Positions 24,955 through 35,415 of a stretch of DNA of 51,916 nt are shown piece after piece. Position numbers and translations under genes: made by a program. Origin of the DNA: Anaeramoeba ignava (lineage: Eukaryota > Metamonada > Anaeramoebidae); contig JAPDFW010000046.1 of the NCBI GenBank assembly GCA_028826165.1, forward strand, positions 1 through 51,916, given 5' to 3'. Position 1 is the stretch's first letter, and each line of letters begins with the position of its first letter. The notes under the pieces are model-generated. The model was not told the DNA's origin, searched no databases, and saw only the letters and a list, made by a program, of their open reading frames with translations.

Positions 24955-26040
24955 ATTCCAAAATGAATAAAAATATTTAATCCAAAAATATTTAATTTAA
25001 TTTAAAAAATATTTAATTTCAAAAATATTTAAATTCAAAAATATTTAATTTAATTTAATTTAATTTAATTTAATTTAATTTAATTTAAAAAATATTTAAT
25101 TCCAAAAATATTTAATTTAATTTCAAAAATATTTAATTCCAAAAATATTTAAATCCAAAATATTTAATTCAAAAAATATTTAATTCCAAAAATATTTAAT
25201 TCAAAAATATTTAATTCAAAAAATATTTAATTTAAAATATTTAATTTAAAAAATATTTAATTTAAAAATATTTAATTCCCAAAAATATTTAAATTCAAAA
25301 ATATTTAATTCTAAAAATATTTAATTCCAAAAATATTTAATTCCAAATATTTAATTTAAAAATATTTAATTTAAAAAAAATTTAAAAATATTTAATTCTA
25401 AAATATTTAATTTAATTTCAAAAATATTTAAATCAAAAAATTTAATTTCAAAAATATTTAATTCTAAAAATATTTAATTTCAAAAATATTTAATTTAATT
25501 TAATTTAATTTAATTTAATTTAATTTAATTTAATTTAATTTAATTTAATTTAATTTAATTTAATTTAATTTAATAATATTTAATTTAAAAATATTTAATC
25601 CAAAAATATTTAATTTAATTTCAAAAATATTTAATTCTAAAAATATTTAATTTAATTCAATTTAATTTAATTCAATTCAATAATATTTAAATTTAATTTA
25701 ATTTAATTCAATTCAATTTAAATTTAATTCAATAATATTTAATTTAATTTCAAAAATATTTAATTTAAAAATATTTAATTTAATTCCAAAAATATTTAAT
25801 TCCAAAAATATTTAATTCCAAAAATATTTAATTCCAAAAATATTTAAATCCAAAAATATTTAATTTCAAAAAATATTTAAATCTAAAAATATTTAATTTA
25901 AAAAATATTTAATTTAAATCAAAAATATTTAAATCCAAAAATATTTAAATCAAAAATATTTAATTTAATTTAATTTAATTCAATTTAATTCAATTTAAAT
26001 TTAATTCAATTCAATAATATTTAAATTTAATTTAATTTAT
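24955..26040. repeat. AAAAATATTTAATTT repeats and (TTTAA)n
   Basis: Degenerate units of AAAAATATTTAATTC/T fill this stretch. A pure TTTAA pentamer run of about 85 bp lies at about 25490-25575. No ORF is seen. It is the same family as 22933-23510, so the transposase island appears to have landed in, or been surrounded by, this array. Confidence 0.92.
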
Positions 26041-26056
26041 TTAGAGAGTGGAAACA

Positions 26057-26308
26057 ATGGAAAATTATTTAAAACAAAATCCAAAACTAAAAATAAATAC
26101 AAACCAAAAATCATTTGGTGATTTACCTGAAACAAAAACTAAAAAATCAATAGAAAAAATTAAAACATTAATTGAAAAAATCCAAAAATCAAATCAAGAT
26201 TTATTAAAACAAAATGAATCAAAGAAAACAAATCAAAAATTTATTGATTGGGAAAAATTCAAAGATTTAACTAAAAACATGAAAGTTACAATTTCAATAA
26301 ATCTTTAA
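26057..26308 (+). CDS. Small lysine-rich protein of unknown function
   Basis: Reading from the ATG at 26057 gives 83 aa: K/N/Q-rich, with a likely coiled coil in KSIEKIKTLIEKIQKSNQDLLKQ and a tail IDWEKFKDLTKNMKVTISINL. It has no recognised family. The codon use and the 80-bp spacing to the next gene look like the rest of the window. The preceding TTTATTTAG could be a splice acceptor, in which case this is the last exon of a gene with an upstream exon not identified in the repeats. The T-rich CAT block typical of starts is absent here, which favours that reading. Confidence 0.4.
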   Translation: MENYLKQNPKLKINTNQKSFGDLPETKTKKSIEKIKTLIEKIQKSNQDLLKQNESKKTNQKFIDWEKFKDLTKNMKVTISINL

Positions 26309-26388
26309 AAAAATGAAGAAAAAAATTAAAATTCAAAAATTTTTTTTTTCATTTTTTTCATTTTTTTTAAAAAATTAAATTTAAAGAA
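26309..26388 (+). promoter_or_regulatory. Promoter region of the anhydro-MurNAc kinase gene
   Basis: TTTTTCATTTTTTTCATTTT lies about 25-45 bp before the ATG. This is the same element seen before host genes, so the bacterial-type gene has a host-style promoter. Confidence 0.45.
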
Positions 26389-27447
26389 ATGGAATATAAA
26401 GTGATTGGTTTAATGTCAGGAACTTCACTTGATGGAGTTGATATTGCATATTGTATTTTTCAACAAAAAGAAAATAAATGGGAATTTAAAATTGAAAAAG
26501 CAGAAACAATAGAATATCAAGAAGAATGGAGAAAAAAATTAAGAAATATTGAAAATTCAACAGCTTTTGATTTTGTAAAAACAAATATTGAATATGGAAT
26601 TTTTTTGGGAAATTTAGTGAAAAATTTTATTGAGAAAAATCAAATCAATCCCAAATTAATTGGTTCACATGGACACACAATTTTTCATCAACCAGATCAA
26701 CAAATCACATGCCAAATCGGGGATGGAGCAATGATTAGCGCCATTTCTCAACTTCCTGTTGTTTGTGATTTTAGGAAATTGGATGTTGCTTTAAATGGAC
26801 AAGGCGCTCCTTTAGTTCCAATTGGTGATCTTCTGTTATTTTCAGATTTCCCTATTTGTTTAAATATCGGTGGAATAGCTAATGTTTCTTTTGATTTAAA
26901 CGGAATTAGAATTGCTTTTGATATTTGCCCAGCCAATATGGTTCTTAATTTTTTGTCAGAAAAAAAAGGTGAACTTTTTGACAGCAACGGAAAAATGGCA
27001 AAAAATGGAAATCTTGATGAAGAATTATTAACAAAATTAAATTCCCTTGATTTTTATAATAAAAATGAACCAAAATCTTTGGGTAAAGAATGGGTTTTTC
27101 AAAAAATTATCCCAATTTTGAATGATTCTCAAATTTCTATTGAGGACAAATTAAGAACTTTTTCTGAACATATTTCGTTTCAAATTGCAAAATCACTCCA
27201 AAAATTGGAAAAGTCTTTGAATTTGTTGATAACTGGAGGTGGTGCTTATAATTCTTTTTTGGTTCAAAAAATCCAAGAAAAAACTCATCATAATGTTGTT
27301 ATTCCTTCAAAAGAAATTATTGATTATAAAGAAGCTCTTATTTTTGCTTTTCTTGCTCTTTTAAGAAAAAATAATCAAATTAATACTTTGAAATCAGTAA
27401 CTGGAGCTAAAAAAGATAGTATTGGAGGTTGTTTATATTTTAATTAA
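26389..27447 (+). CDS. anmK: Anhydro-N-acetylmuramic acid kinase (AnmK)
   Basis: A single exon, 352 aa, close to the bacterial length of about 370. AnmK hydrolyses and phosphorylates 1,6-anhydro-MurNAc from peptidoglycan to MurNAc-6-phosphate. Family boxes are present in order: GLMSGTSLDGVD (7-18), GSHGHTIFHQP (92-102), QIGDGAMISAISQLPVVCDFR (109-129), NGQGAPLVPIGD (136-147), LNIGGIANVSF (158-168), FDICPAN (177-183), ITGGGAYNSFLV (281-292) and SVTGA (336-340). The FDxGPGN box is altered to FDICPAN, but the Asp is kept. The family is essentially bacterial, so horizontal transfer is inferred. Base composition matches the host and the promoter is host-like, so it is not fresh contamination. A bacterivorous protist could use it to salvage cell-wall sugar. 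Confidence 0.92.
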   Translation: MEYKVIGLMSGTSLDGVDIAYCIFQQKENKWEFKIEKAETIEYQEEWRKKLRNIENSTAFDFVKTNIEYGIFLGNLVKNFIEKNQINPKLIGSHGHTIFHQPDQQITCQIGDGAMISAISQLPVVCDFRKLDVALNGQGAPLVPIGDLLLFSDFPICLNIGGIANVSFDLNGIRIAFDICPANMVLNFLSEKKGELFDSNGKMAKNGNLDEELLTKLNSLDFYNKNEPKSLGKEWVFQKIIPILNDSQISIEDKLRTFSEHISFQIAKSLQKLEKSLNLLITGGGAYNSFLVQKIQEKTHHNVVIPSKEIIDYKEALIFAFLALLRKNNQINTLKSVTGAKKDSIGGCLYFN

Positions 27448-27508
27448 ATTTGATTTTAAATTTAAATATAAAAAATTAATTTTTTATTATTTTGTTCCAC
27501 TTTTTTTT

Positions 27509-28113
27509 TTATTTTTTTTGAAAAACAATTTTTTGGAATTTTTTAGATTTCTTTTCACTATTAATTTCAATTAATTCTCCCTTTTTTTTTTTATTTTTTT
27601 AAAAATAATAAAAAATTAATAAAATTAATAAAAATAAAATAATTTTTTTTCTTTTTTTACATTTGAATTAATCATAGAATCAATTTCAATTAAAACTCTA
27701 TGATAAGAATCAATAATTTTTTCTTTAGAAATTCCTGTTCCTAAAACTTCTTTTAATCTATTCAATAAAATATTCAAAATATCAATTACTTTTTTTTTTT
27801 GTTTTTAAAATTAAAATTAAAATTTTCTTTTTGATTTTGATTTTGATTTTTAAAAAAAGAAACTACAAAATATTTCAGTATAATCTTCTTTTCCTGTTAA
27901 AAATATTAAAACATTTCCAACTTTCATTAAAATAGTAACTTTATCATTAAATTGAAAAACTTCTTCATTTCCTTCTTTTAAATTTTCCCAAAAAGGTTGA
28001 GTTGTTTCATAAAGTAATTTATTCCATTTTAAATTTTCAAGTTCATTTGAATCATAATTTTTTTCATAAATAACAAATCCTTTAAAATTTGTAAATAAAA
28101 TTTGAAATAACAT
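27509..28113 (-). CDS. Longin-domain small subunit, zeta-COP / adaptin-sigma type
   Basis: Three exons on the minus strand: 28113-27867, 27788-27661 and 27580-27509, all GT-AG; 148 aa. The order LFQILFTNFKGFVIYEKNYD (hairpin), VTILMKVGNVLIFLTG (central strands), IDILNILLNRLKEVLG (helix) and YHRVLIEIDSMINSNGELIEIN (helix and turn) matches the longin fold of coat and adaptor small subunits, which end near IDEI.D.G.I.E. The length fits sigma-adaptin or zeta-COP. The choice between them is not settled. The inferred role is vesicle coat assembly. The start at 28113 excludes a low-complexity stretch upstream, and CATTTTT elements precede it on its own strand. Confidence 0.6.
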
Positions 28114-28211
28114 TTTATAAAAAATGAAAAAAATGAAAAATGAAAAATGAAAAAAATTTTTTAATTGAATTTGAGAATAAAAAAAACAAAAACAAAAACA
28201 ACAAAAACAAA

Positions 28212-28231
28212 CATTCATTCATTCATTATTT

Positions 28232-28319
<88 letters not shown>

Positions 28320-28320
28320 T
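28212..28320. repeat. Microsatellite (CATT)n and (TTTC)n
   Basis: Four CATT units (28212-28227) followed by about 22 perfect TTTC units (28231-28320). The array is very regular, so its length is likely variable between alleles and uncertain in the assembly. Confidence 0.97.
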
Positions 28321-28830
28321 CATGTTTTGGATTAAATTGATTATTTCATATTTTGATTATTATTCTTTTGAATTAATTATTTCATATTTTGATTATTTTT
28401 CTTTTGAATTAAATTGATTATTTCATTCTTTCTTGTTTTGAATTAAATTAATTATTTCATATTTTGATTATTATTTTGAATTAAATTAATAATTTCATAT
28501 TTTGATTATTCTTTTGAATTAAATTGATTATTTCATATTTTGATTATTATTCTTTTAAATTAATAAATTCATATTTTGATTATTATTCTTTTGAATTAAA
28601 TTGATTATTTCATTCTTTCTTGTTTTGGATTAAATTAATTATTTCATATTTTGATTATTTTTCTTTTAAATTAATTATTTCATTCTTTCATGTTTTGGAT
28701 TAAATTGATTATTTCATGTTTTGAATTAAATTAATTATTTCTTTCTTTCATGTTTTGGATTAAATTAATAAATTCATTCTTTCATGTTTTGGATTAAATT
28801 AATAAATTCATTCTTTCTTTCTTTCTTGTT
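28321..28830. repeat. Degenerate repeat of TTGATTATTTCATATTTTGATTATT units
   Basis: Roughly 12 imperfect units that combine GAATTAAATTGATTATTTCA with TATTTTGATTATT or TTCTTTC. They end at the stop codon of the BTB-BACK-TLDc gene. There is no gene in it. Confidence 0.85.
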
Positions 28831-28836
28831 TTGGAT

Positions 28837-30369
28837 TTAATTATCTTTTAAATAAAATACTTGCACTTCTTCAATTTTAAAATGTATTTCACCTGCTAAA
28901 AAATAATTAAAATTTCCATCTAAATCAATATCTAAATCAATACCTAAATCTTTTGGAACTTGATAATTAATTCCAAAATGACACCATCCAGTTTTCATAT
29001 CTTTTTCAACTTGAAAATCTCTTTTAGAAATATTTCCAAAAGAAGGTCCTAAATTAGGATTATAATAAACAGCAAATTGAAATTTATCAATTTGAATAGG
29101 AAATTTCCAAAAAGATGATCCATTAATATTTGCTAATTGAAATAAAAAAGCATTTGGATCTTCAATTGAACTGTAATCTACATAATCATTAATCCATAAT
29201 TTTTTATTAGTTGAAAATCCAACTTTTGTATAACCACCAAAAATAAAACCTTTCTTTGTTTTAATAATCACAATAGTTTCTCCTTTATTATCACATTTTT
29301 GATGGAATTTAAAAGATGAAAATCCATCTCTTTGCGCAGAATAACCTAAAACAAGATTACTTAAGAAAACTTCATTTCCTATCCATTTCTTGAAACATGA
29401 TAAATATTCAGGTGTAATCAATGTGTCTTTATATTTAAGTCTTGATCTTGAACAAAATATTTTCCATTTTTTATCTTGAGCTCTTTTCGTAAGTTCTTCA
29501 TATTGCTTTTGATATTCAATTCTTTCTTTCTTCCCAATATTTCTATCATTGCTTAATTTTTCTCGAATTTTAAAATACAAATCAATATCACTCATCATTT
29601 TCTTGTTGATGATATTTAAACTACTTATTTTTTCAATATCCTTAATATCAAAATCACAAAAACGAATCTTTTTAAATAATTTAACAAATGATTTAAGCTT
29701 TGAATGCGTTTCTTTTTTTTCAAGATTATCTCCATCTCCATACAATTTAATATTATGATTTCCCCATTTGATCAAATTATGGAACAAATCAATTTCACTA
29801 TCAAATATCAGCTCATCATTTTCAAGTATTTTTTGCAAGTGATAATCAGATAATTGATAAAAATATCCTGATTGAACTAATTGATAAAAATTTGAAATTG
29901 CGAATTTAAGACAAAAATCATGAAGATTCAAGATTTTATATTGGAAAGCAATATCCAAAATAGAAGCAACAGTATCAATAGAGACTTTTTCGATAAGATA
30001 TTCTTCACAATATTTAGTCAATTCTGGAAATAAATATTTAGAAGCAAAAATCATGATTGAAATTGTATTTTCTTGATTTAAAGTAATTTTTCCAGTGTAA
30101 ATATAATTCAAAATATCTTCAAAAAAATTTGGTGTGATTCCATAAAAATTTGCTATTCCTGTTTGTGATTCTTTCATTTTTGATTCTAAAAGTCCTTTAA
30201 AATATTCACTTCTAATTGAAAGTATTGATTTGTGACAATTAAATTGAGTTTTTTTATTTTCAATTGTATTTTCATGTATAAAAATAACAAAATCTGATAA
30301 ATATTTTGAGTCTAATAATTGTTTTAAATTTGTAACTAATTTATTTGTATTTGAAAATTCTTTTTCCAT
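28837..30369 (-). CDS. BTB-BACK-TLDc domain protein
   Basis: A single exon of 510 aa. Residues about 15-120 are a BTB/POZ domain (LSDFVIFIHE, FNCHKSILSIRSEYFKGLLES, YGITPNFFEDILNYIYTG). Residues about 125-240 are a BACK-like helical region (FASKYLFPELTKYCEEYL, then DIAFQYKILNLHDFCLKFA). A charged linker follows, and residues about 330-510 are a TLDc domain (LGYSAQRDGFSSFKFHQKCDNKGETIV..., FIFGGYTKVGF, AFLFQL, FAVYYNPNLGPSFG). BTB-BACK parts usually join Cullin-3 ligases. TLDc domains are linked to V-ATPase regulation and oxidative-stress protection. This gene is unrelated in layout to the ankyrin-BTB array nearby, apart from the BTB fold. The start is preceded by four to five CATTTT elements on its strand. 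Confidence 0.88.
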   Translation of the reverse strand: MEKEFSNTNKLVTNLKQLLDSKYLSDFVIFIHENTIENKKTQFNCHKSILSIRSEYFKGLLESKMKESQTGIANFYGITPNFFEDILNYIYTGKITLNQENTISIMIFASKYLFPELTKYCEEYLIEKVSIDTVASILDIAFQYKILNLHDFCLKFAISNFYQLVQSGYFYQLSDYHLQKILENDELIFDSEIDLFHNLIKWGNHNIKLYGDGDNLEKKETHSKLKSFVKLFKKIRFCDFDIKDIEKISSLNIINKKMMSDIDLYFKIREKLSNDRNIGKKERIEYQKQYEELTKRAQDKKWKIFCSRSRLKYKDTLITPEYLSCFKKWIGNEVFLSNLVLGYSAQRDGFSSFKFHQKCDNKGETIVIIKTKKGFIFGGYTKVGFSTNKKLWINDYVDYSSIEDPNAFLFQLANINGSSFWKFPIQIDKFQFAVYYNPNLGPSFGNISKRDFQVEKDMKTGWCHFGINYQVPKDLGIDLDIDLDGNFNYFLAGEIHFKIEEVQVFYLKDN

Positions 30370-30462
30370 TTTTTTAAAAAGAAAATGAAAATGAAAATGA
30401 AAATGAAAAAAATGAATTGAAAAAATTTTAAAAAAAAAAATAATCTTTTTAATTTTTTCTAT

Positions 30463-31280
30463 TTATTTTTTAACTACTCCAACATCAGTTGCTCTAATAA
30501 CTCTTTCTCTAAGTTTATATCCTGATTTAATAATAATTCCTATTGTTCCTGGTTGTAAATTATCATCTGAAACTTGAAATACTGCGTTATGAATAATTGG
30601 GTCAAATAAATCACCTTTTTTCGTTGGAATTTTAAAAATATTGAATTTTTCAAATACTTTTGTTAGTTCTTTTCTTGTCATTTCAACCCCATCAAATAAC
30701 ACTTTAAATTCTTGTGTTTTTTCAGAAATTTCTTTCACTTTTTCTTCTGGAAAATTTTCTAACGTTCGATCCAAATTATCAGCAACTTCAAAAATTTTAA
30801 TTGCGAAATTTTGAATTGAATATTGTTTTATTAAATTGATTTGGTTTTCTGTTTGTTTTCTGAAATTATCCATATCTGCAATACTTCTTAAATAATTGTT
30901 TTTTGTTTCTTTTAATTCTTTTGATAACTTTTCTTTTTCTTCTTTTAATTTTTCAATATTTTCTTTTAAATCATTTGATTCTTTTTCTTTTGAATCATTT
31001 GATTCATTTTCTTTTGAATTATTTGATTCTTTTTCTTTTGAATCATTTGATTCATTTTCTTTTAAATTATTTGTTATGTTTTGACTAAATAATCTAAATT
31101 TAGGTATTTTTTTCTTTTTTGATTTTTTAATTTTTTTTAATTTCGAAAAAATTTTTTTTAATTTAAATTTTTTTTTCTTACAAAAATAAAATTAAATGTA
31201 TTTTTATTTTGAAATAATGAAGAATTAAATGATTTTGAAAGAGAAAAAGATTGTTTATTTATTAAAGAAATTAATGACAT
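30463..31280 (-). CDS. grpE: Mitochondrial-type GrpE (Hsp70 nucleotide exchange factor)
   Basis: Two exons on the minus strand, 31280-31182 and 31113-30463; about 249 aa. Exon 1 gives MSLISLINKQSFSLSKSFNSS..., rich in Ser and Lys and free of acidic residues. The join continues KKIPKFRLFSQN, which looks like a presequence with a processing site. A charged repeat (ESNDSKEKE) and a coiled coil follow, then YLRSIADMDNFRKQTE, ADNLDRTLENFP and the C-terminal beta domain ending YKLRERVIRATDVGVVKK, which is the GrpE signature. GrpE drives ADP release from matrix Hsp70 during protein import and folding. The 5' exon and the 68-bp intron (acceptor AAAAAAG) are less certain than the main exon. Confidence 0.85.
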
Positions 31281-31391
31281 GGAAAAAACTTATTCAGAAA
31301 AAATGAAAAAATGAAAAATTAAAAAAATGAAAAATTAAAAAAATTTTTTCATTTTTTTTCATTTCAAAAAATAAAAATAAATAAAAATAAA
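31281..31391. promoter_or_regulatory. Divergent promoter, GrpE / first ankyrin-BTB gene
   Basis: A 111-bp spacer. The minus strand carries three CATTTTT elements upstream of the GrpE start. The plus strand carries TTTTTTCATTTTTTTTCATTTC (about 31345-31367) before the ankyrin gene. The latter block is repeated almost unchanged before every ankyrin paralog. Confidence 0.45.
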
Positions 31392-34300
31392 ATGAATAAA
31401 AATAAAATTTATAAAATTATAAAAGAAAATGAAATTGAAAAAATTAAAGAAATTATAAAAGAAATTAATAATGAAGAAAAAGATAAAAAGAAAATAATAA
31501 AATATTCAATAAAACAAAAAGTTTCCAAAGAAATAATTGAATATTTAATAACAGAATTATTTAATAATAATGATAATAATGATATTAATTTTAAAGATAA
31601 AAAAAGAAGAAATTTATTACAAATTTCAATTATAAATCAATCAAAAATTGAAATAATTAAATTATTAATTAAAAAAGGAATTAATATTAATTCAAAAGAT
31701 AAAAAAGGAAAAACAATTATTCATTATTTAATAAAATATTTAAAAAATGAAAAAGAATTAATTGAAATTATTGAATATTTAATTTCCAAATAAAATTAAT
31801 AATATAAATGAAAAAACAAACAGACACAAAACAATATTACATTATGCATGTGAATATAATTCAATTAAAATTATTGAATATTTACTTTCCAAAGAAAATA
31901 ATAATATAAATGAAAAAACAAATGAAAATAAAACAGTTTTACATTTTGCATGTCAAAATAATTCAATCGAAGTTATCGAATATTTACTTTCCAAAGGAAT
32001 TAATATAAATGATAAAACAAAACAAAATAAAACAGTTTTACATTACGCATCTAAAAGCAATTCAATTGAAGTTATTGAATATTTAATTTCAAAAGGAATT
32101 AATATTAATTCAAAAACAAATAAAAATGAAACAATTTTACATTCTGCATCTAAAAAGAATTCACTTGAAGTTATTAAATATTTAATATCCAAAGGAATTA
32201 ATATTAATTCAAAAACAAATCAAAATCAAACAATATTACATTACGCCTGCTACAATAATTCAATTAAAGTTATTGAATATTTAATATCCAAAGATCTTGA
32301 TATTAATTCAAAAACCAAAAGGAACGAAACAGTTTTACATTACGCATCTAAAAACAATTCACTTGATGTTATTGAATATTTAATTTCCAAAGATCTGGAT
32401 ATTAATGCAAAAACAAGAAGGAACGAAACAATTTTACATTATGCATGCCAAAAGAATTTATTTGAAGTTATTAAATATTTAATTTCCAAAGGTGTTGATA
32501 TTAAATGCAATTACAAATGATAACGAAACAGCTTTACATTTTGCTTTTCGAAACAATCCATCATTTAAAGTTATTAAATATTTAATTTCTAAAGGTGTTG
32601 ATATAAATGCAATTACAAGTGCCAATGAAACAGCTTTACAATTAGCTTGTCAAAACAATCCATCAATTCAAATTATTGAATATTTAATTTCCAAAGGTGT
32701 TGATATTCATGAAAAAACCAAATGGAATGAAACACTTATTCATTTGGTTTGTGAAAATAATACATCAATTGAAGTTATTGAATATTTAATTTCTAAAGGA
32801 ATTGATATTAATGAAAAAAACATATGGAATGAAACAGTTTTACATATAGTTTGTCAATATAATACATCACTTGAAATTATTGAATATTTAGTTGAAAAAA
32901 GTGTAGATATTTATTCAAAAACAAATTATAATGAAACAGCTTTACATTATGCTTTTGAGAATCAAAATAATCCATCACTTGAAGTTATTGAATATTTGAT
33001 TTCTCAAGGAATTGATATTAATGATAAAATTGATCAAAATAAAACAGTTTTACATTTAGCTTGTAGAAATAATTCACCAATTCAAATTATTGAATATTTA
33101 ATTGAAAAAGGCCTTGATATTAATGCAAAAACAAATTATGATGAAACACCTTTACTTTTAGCTTGTGAATCCAATTCACTTGAAGTTATTCAATATTTAA
33201 TTTCCAAAGGTGCTGATATTAATGCAAAAACAGATTATAATGAAACAACTTTACATTTAGCTTCTAAAAATAATTCACTTCAAGTTATTGAATATTTAAT
33301 TTCCCAAGGTGTTGATGTCAATGCAAAAACAGGTTATAATGAAACAGCTTTACATATAGCTTGTAGATATAATTCATCATTTGAAGTTATTGAATATTTG
33401 ATTTCCAAAGAAATTGATATCAATGCAAAAACAAATGGAAATGAAACAGTTTTACATTTTGCTTGTAGAAATAATCCATCAATTCAAATTATTGAATATT
33501 TGATTTCCAAAGAAATTGATATAAATGAAAAGACAAATAGAAATGAAACACTTTTACATTTTGCTTGTCAAAGTAATCCATCGCTTGAAATTATTGAATA
33601 TTTAGTTGAAAAAGGAATTGATATTAATGCAAAAACAAATAGAAATGAAACTGCTTTACATATTGCTTGCAGAAATAAACCATTTGAAATTATTGAATAT
33701 TTAGTTGAAAAAGGAATTGATATTAATGCAAAAACAAATTCAAATCAAACAGCTTTACATATTGCTTGTGAATATAATTCACCACTCGAAGTTATTGAAT
33801 ATTTAATTTCAAAGGAATTGATACTAATGCAAAAACAAATCAAAATAAAAATGCTTTACATTATGCTTGCCATTATAATCCATCAATTCAAACTATTGAA
33901 TATTTAATTTCCAAAGGAATTGATATTTATGCAAAAACAAATGAGAACGAATCAGCTTTACATTATGCTTGTCAATATAACCCTTCGCTTGAAGTTATTG
34001 AATATTTGATTTCCAAAGGTCTTGATATTAATGCAAAAACAAATCAAAACCAAACAGTTTTACATTTAATTTCCAGATTTAATTCAATTCAAACTGTTCA
34101 ATATTTAGTTTCCAAAGGAATTGATATTAATGCAAAAAATAATCAAAATGAAACAGCTTTACATTTAGCTTGCCGATTCAATTTTTTTCAAATTATCCAA
34201 TATTTAATTTCCAAAGGAATTGATATTAATGCAAAAACAAATCAAAATGAAACAGCTTTACATTATACTTGCCAAAACAATCCTTCATTAAAAGTTATTC

Positions 34301-35343
34301 AATATTTAATTTCTAAAGGAATTGATATTAATGCAAAAAATAATCAAAATGAAACTGCTTTACATTTAGCTTGCCAATTCAATTCAATTCAAATTGTTGA
34401 ATATTTAATTTCCAAAGGTGCTGATATTAATTCAAAAACAAATCAAAATGAAACAATTCTTTCAATATCAATTAAAAAACAAAATGAAAATATAATCAAA
34501 TTTTTATTAATGAATGATATGAATATTGATAATTTAAAAAAAAAACAAATCACAAAACAATTTATTCAATTATTTTCACAAATTTATTCAATTAATGAAG
34601 ATATGAATAATTTATTAAAATCAAATAATCAATTTTCAGATTTAATAATTCAATCAAATGATTTATTTAAATTTAAAGTTCATAAATTAATATTATTAAC
34701 AAGATTTGATAATAATGAATTAATTTTACAAAAATTTATTAATAATTGTTATCAAAAACCAAAAAAAGAAATTGAAATTATTTTAAATTTTATTTATACT
34801 GGATTTTATAATTTTGATAAATTTATTGATAAATTTAATTCAAAACAAATTGAAAAACAAAATGAAAATAAAAATGAAAATGAAAATGAAAATGAAAATG
34901 AAAAAGAAATTATCCAAAATTTTATTAAAGAAATTGGAATTGATTCAAATTGGATTGAAAATAAAAAAGGAAGAAAAGGAATAATAAATGATTTATCAAA
35001 ATTATATAAAGAAAATAAAACCAAAGATTTTAAAATTATTGTTGAAGAAAAAGAAATTAAAATTCATAAATTAATATTAATAATTCGAAGTGAATTATTT
35101 AAAGGAATGTTTGAATTAAATATTCAAGATTCATCAAATCAAGTTCATGATTATTCAAGAAAATCATTTGAAACAATTAATCAATTTATTTATTTTCTTT
35201 ATCATGATAAATTTAATAATATTGAAAAAGAAAAAGAAAAAGAAAAAGAAATTATTTTAGAAGAATTTTATGATTTGAAAGATTATTTTCAATTAAATCA
35301 AAATTCAATTATTGATTTAATTTTAAAAGATTTAAAAAATTAA
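31392..35343 (+). pseudogene. Ankyrin-repeat double-BTB protein, paralog 1 (three frame breaks)
   Basis: The N-terminal block (MNKNKIYKIIKENEIEKIKE...), an ankyrin array and the C-terminal BTB pair are all present, but reading needs three shifts. One extra A lies near 31789 (TCCAAATAAAATT against TCCAATAAAATT in paralog 2). One extra base lies near 32497 (GATATTAAATGC against GATATAAATGC). One missing C lies near 33808 (TTTCAAAGG against TTTCCAAAGG). Between these points the frames are long and clean. Repeats follow the 33-aa pattern NETALHYACQNNSLEVIEYLISKGIDINAKT. All three lesions are single bases in short homopolymers, so either very recent decay or sequencing error explains them. If corrected the product would be about 1300 aa. 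Confidence 0.75.
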
Positions 35344-35415
35344 TTTTAAATTTTTTTCCATTTTTTCATTTTTTTTCATTTTTTATTTCAAAAAATAAAA
35401 ATAAAAAAAAATAAA
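35344..35415 (+). promoter_or_regulatory. Conserved spacer/promoter of the ankyrin-BTB array
   Basis: The 72-bp spacer between paralogs 1 and 2. It has CATTTTTTCATTTTTTTTCATTTT, then ATTTCAAAAAATAAAAATAAA and the ATG. Nearly the same spacer lies at 39244-39311, 46337-46399 and 50483-50537 (55-68 bp), so each unit carries its own terminator and promoter in well under 100 bp. Confidence 0.5.

Noticed and set aside
31210-31315. Plus-strand peptide ELNDFEREKDCLFIKEINDMEK upstream of the ankyrin array
   Set aside because: It looks codon-like, but the minus strand of the same bases gives a presequence that splices in frame to GrpE. No start or partner exon was found on the plus strand.
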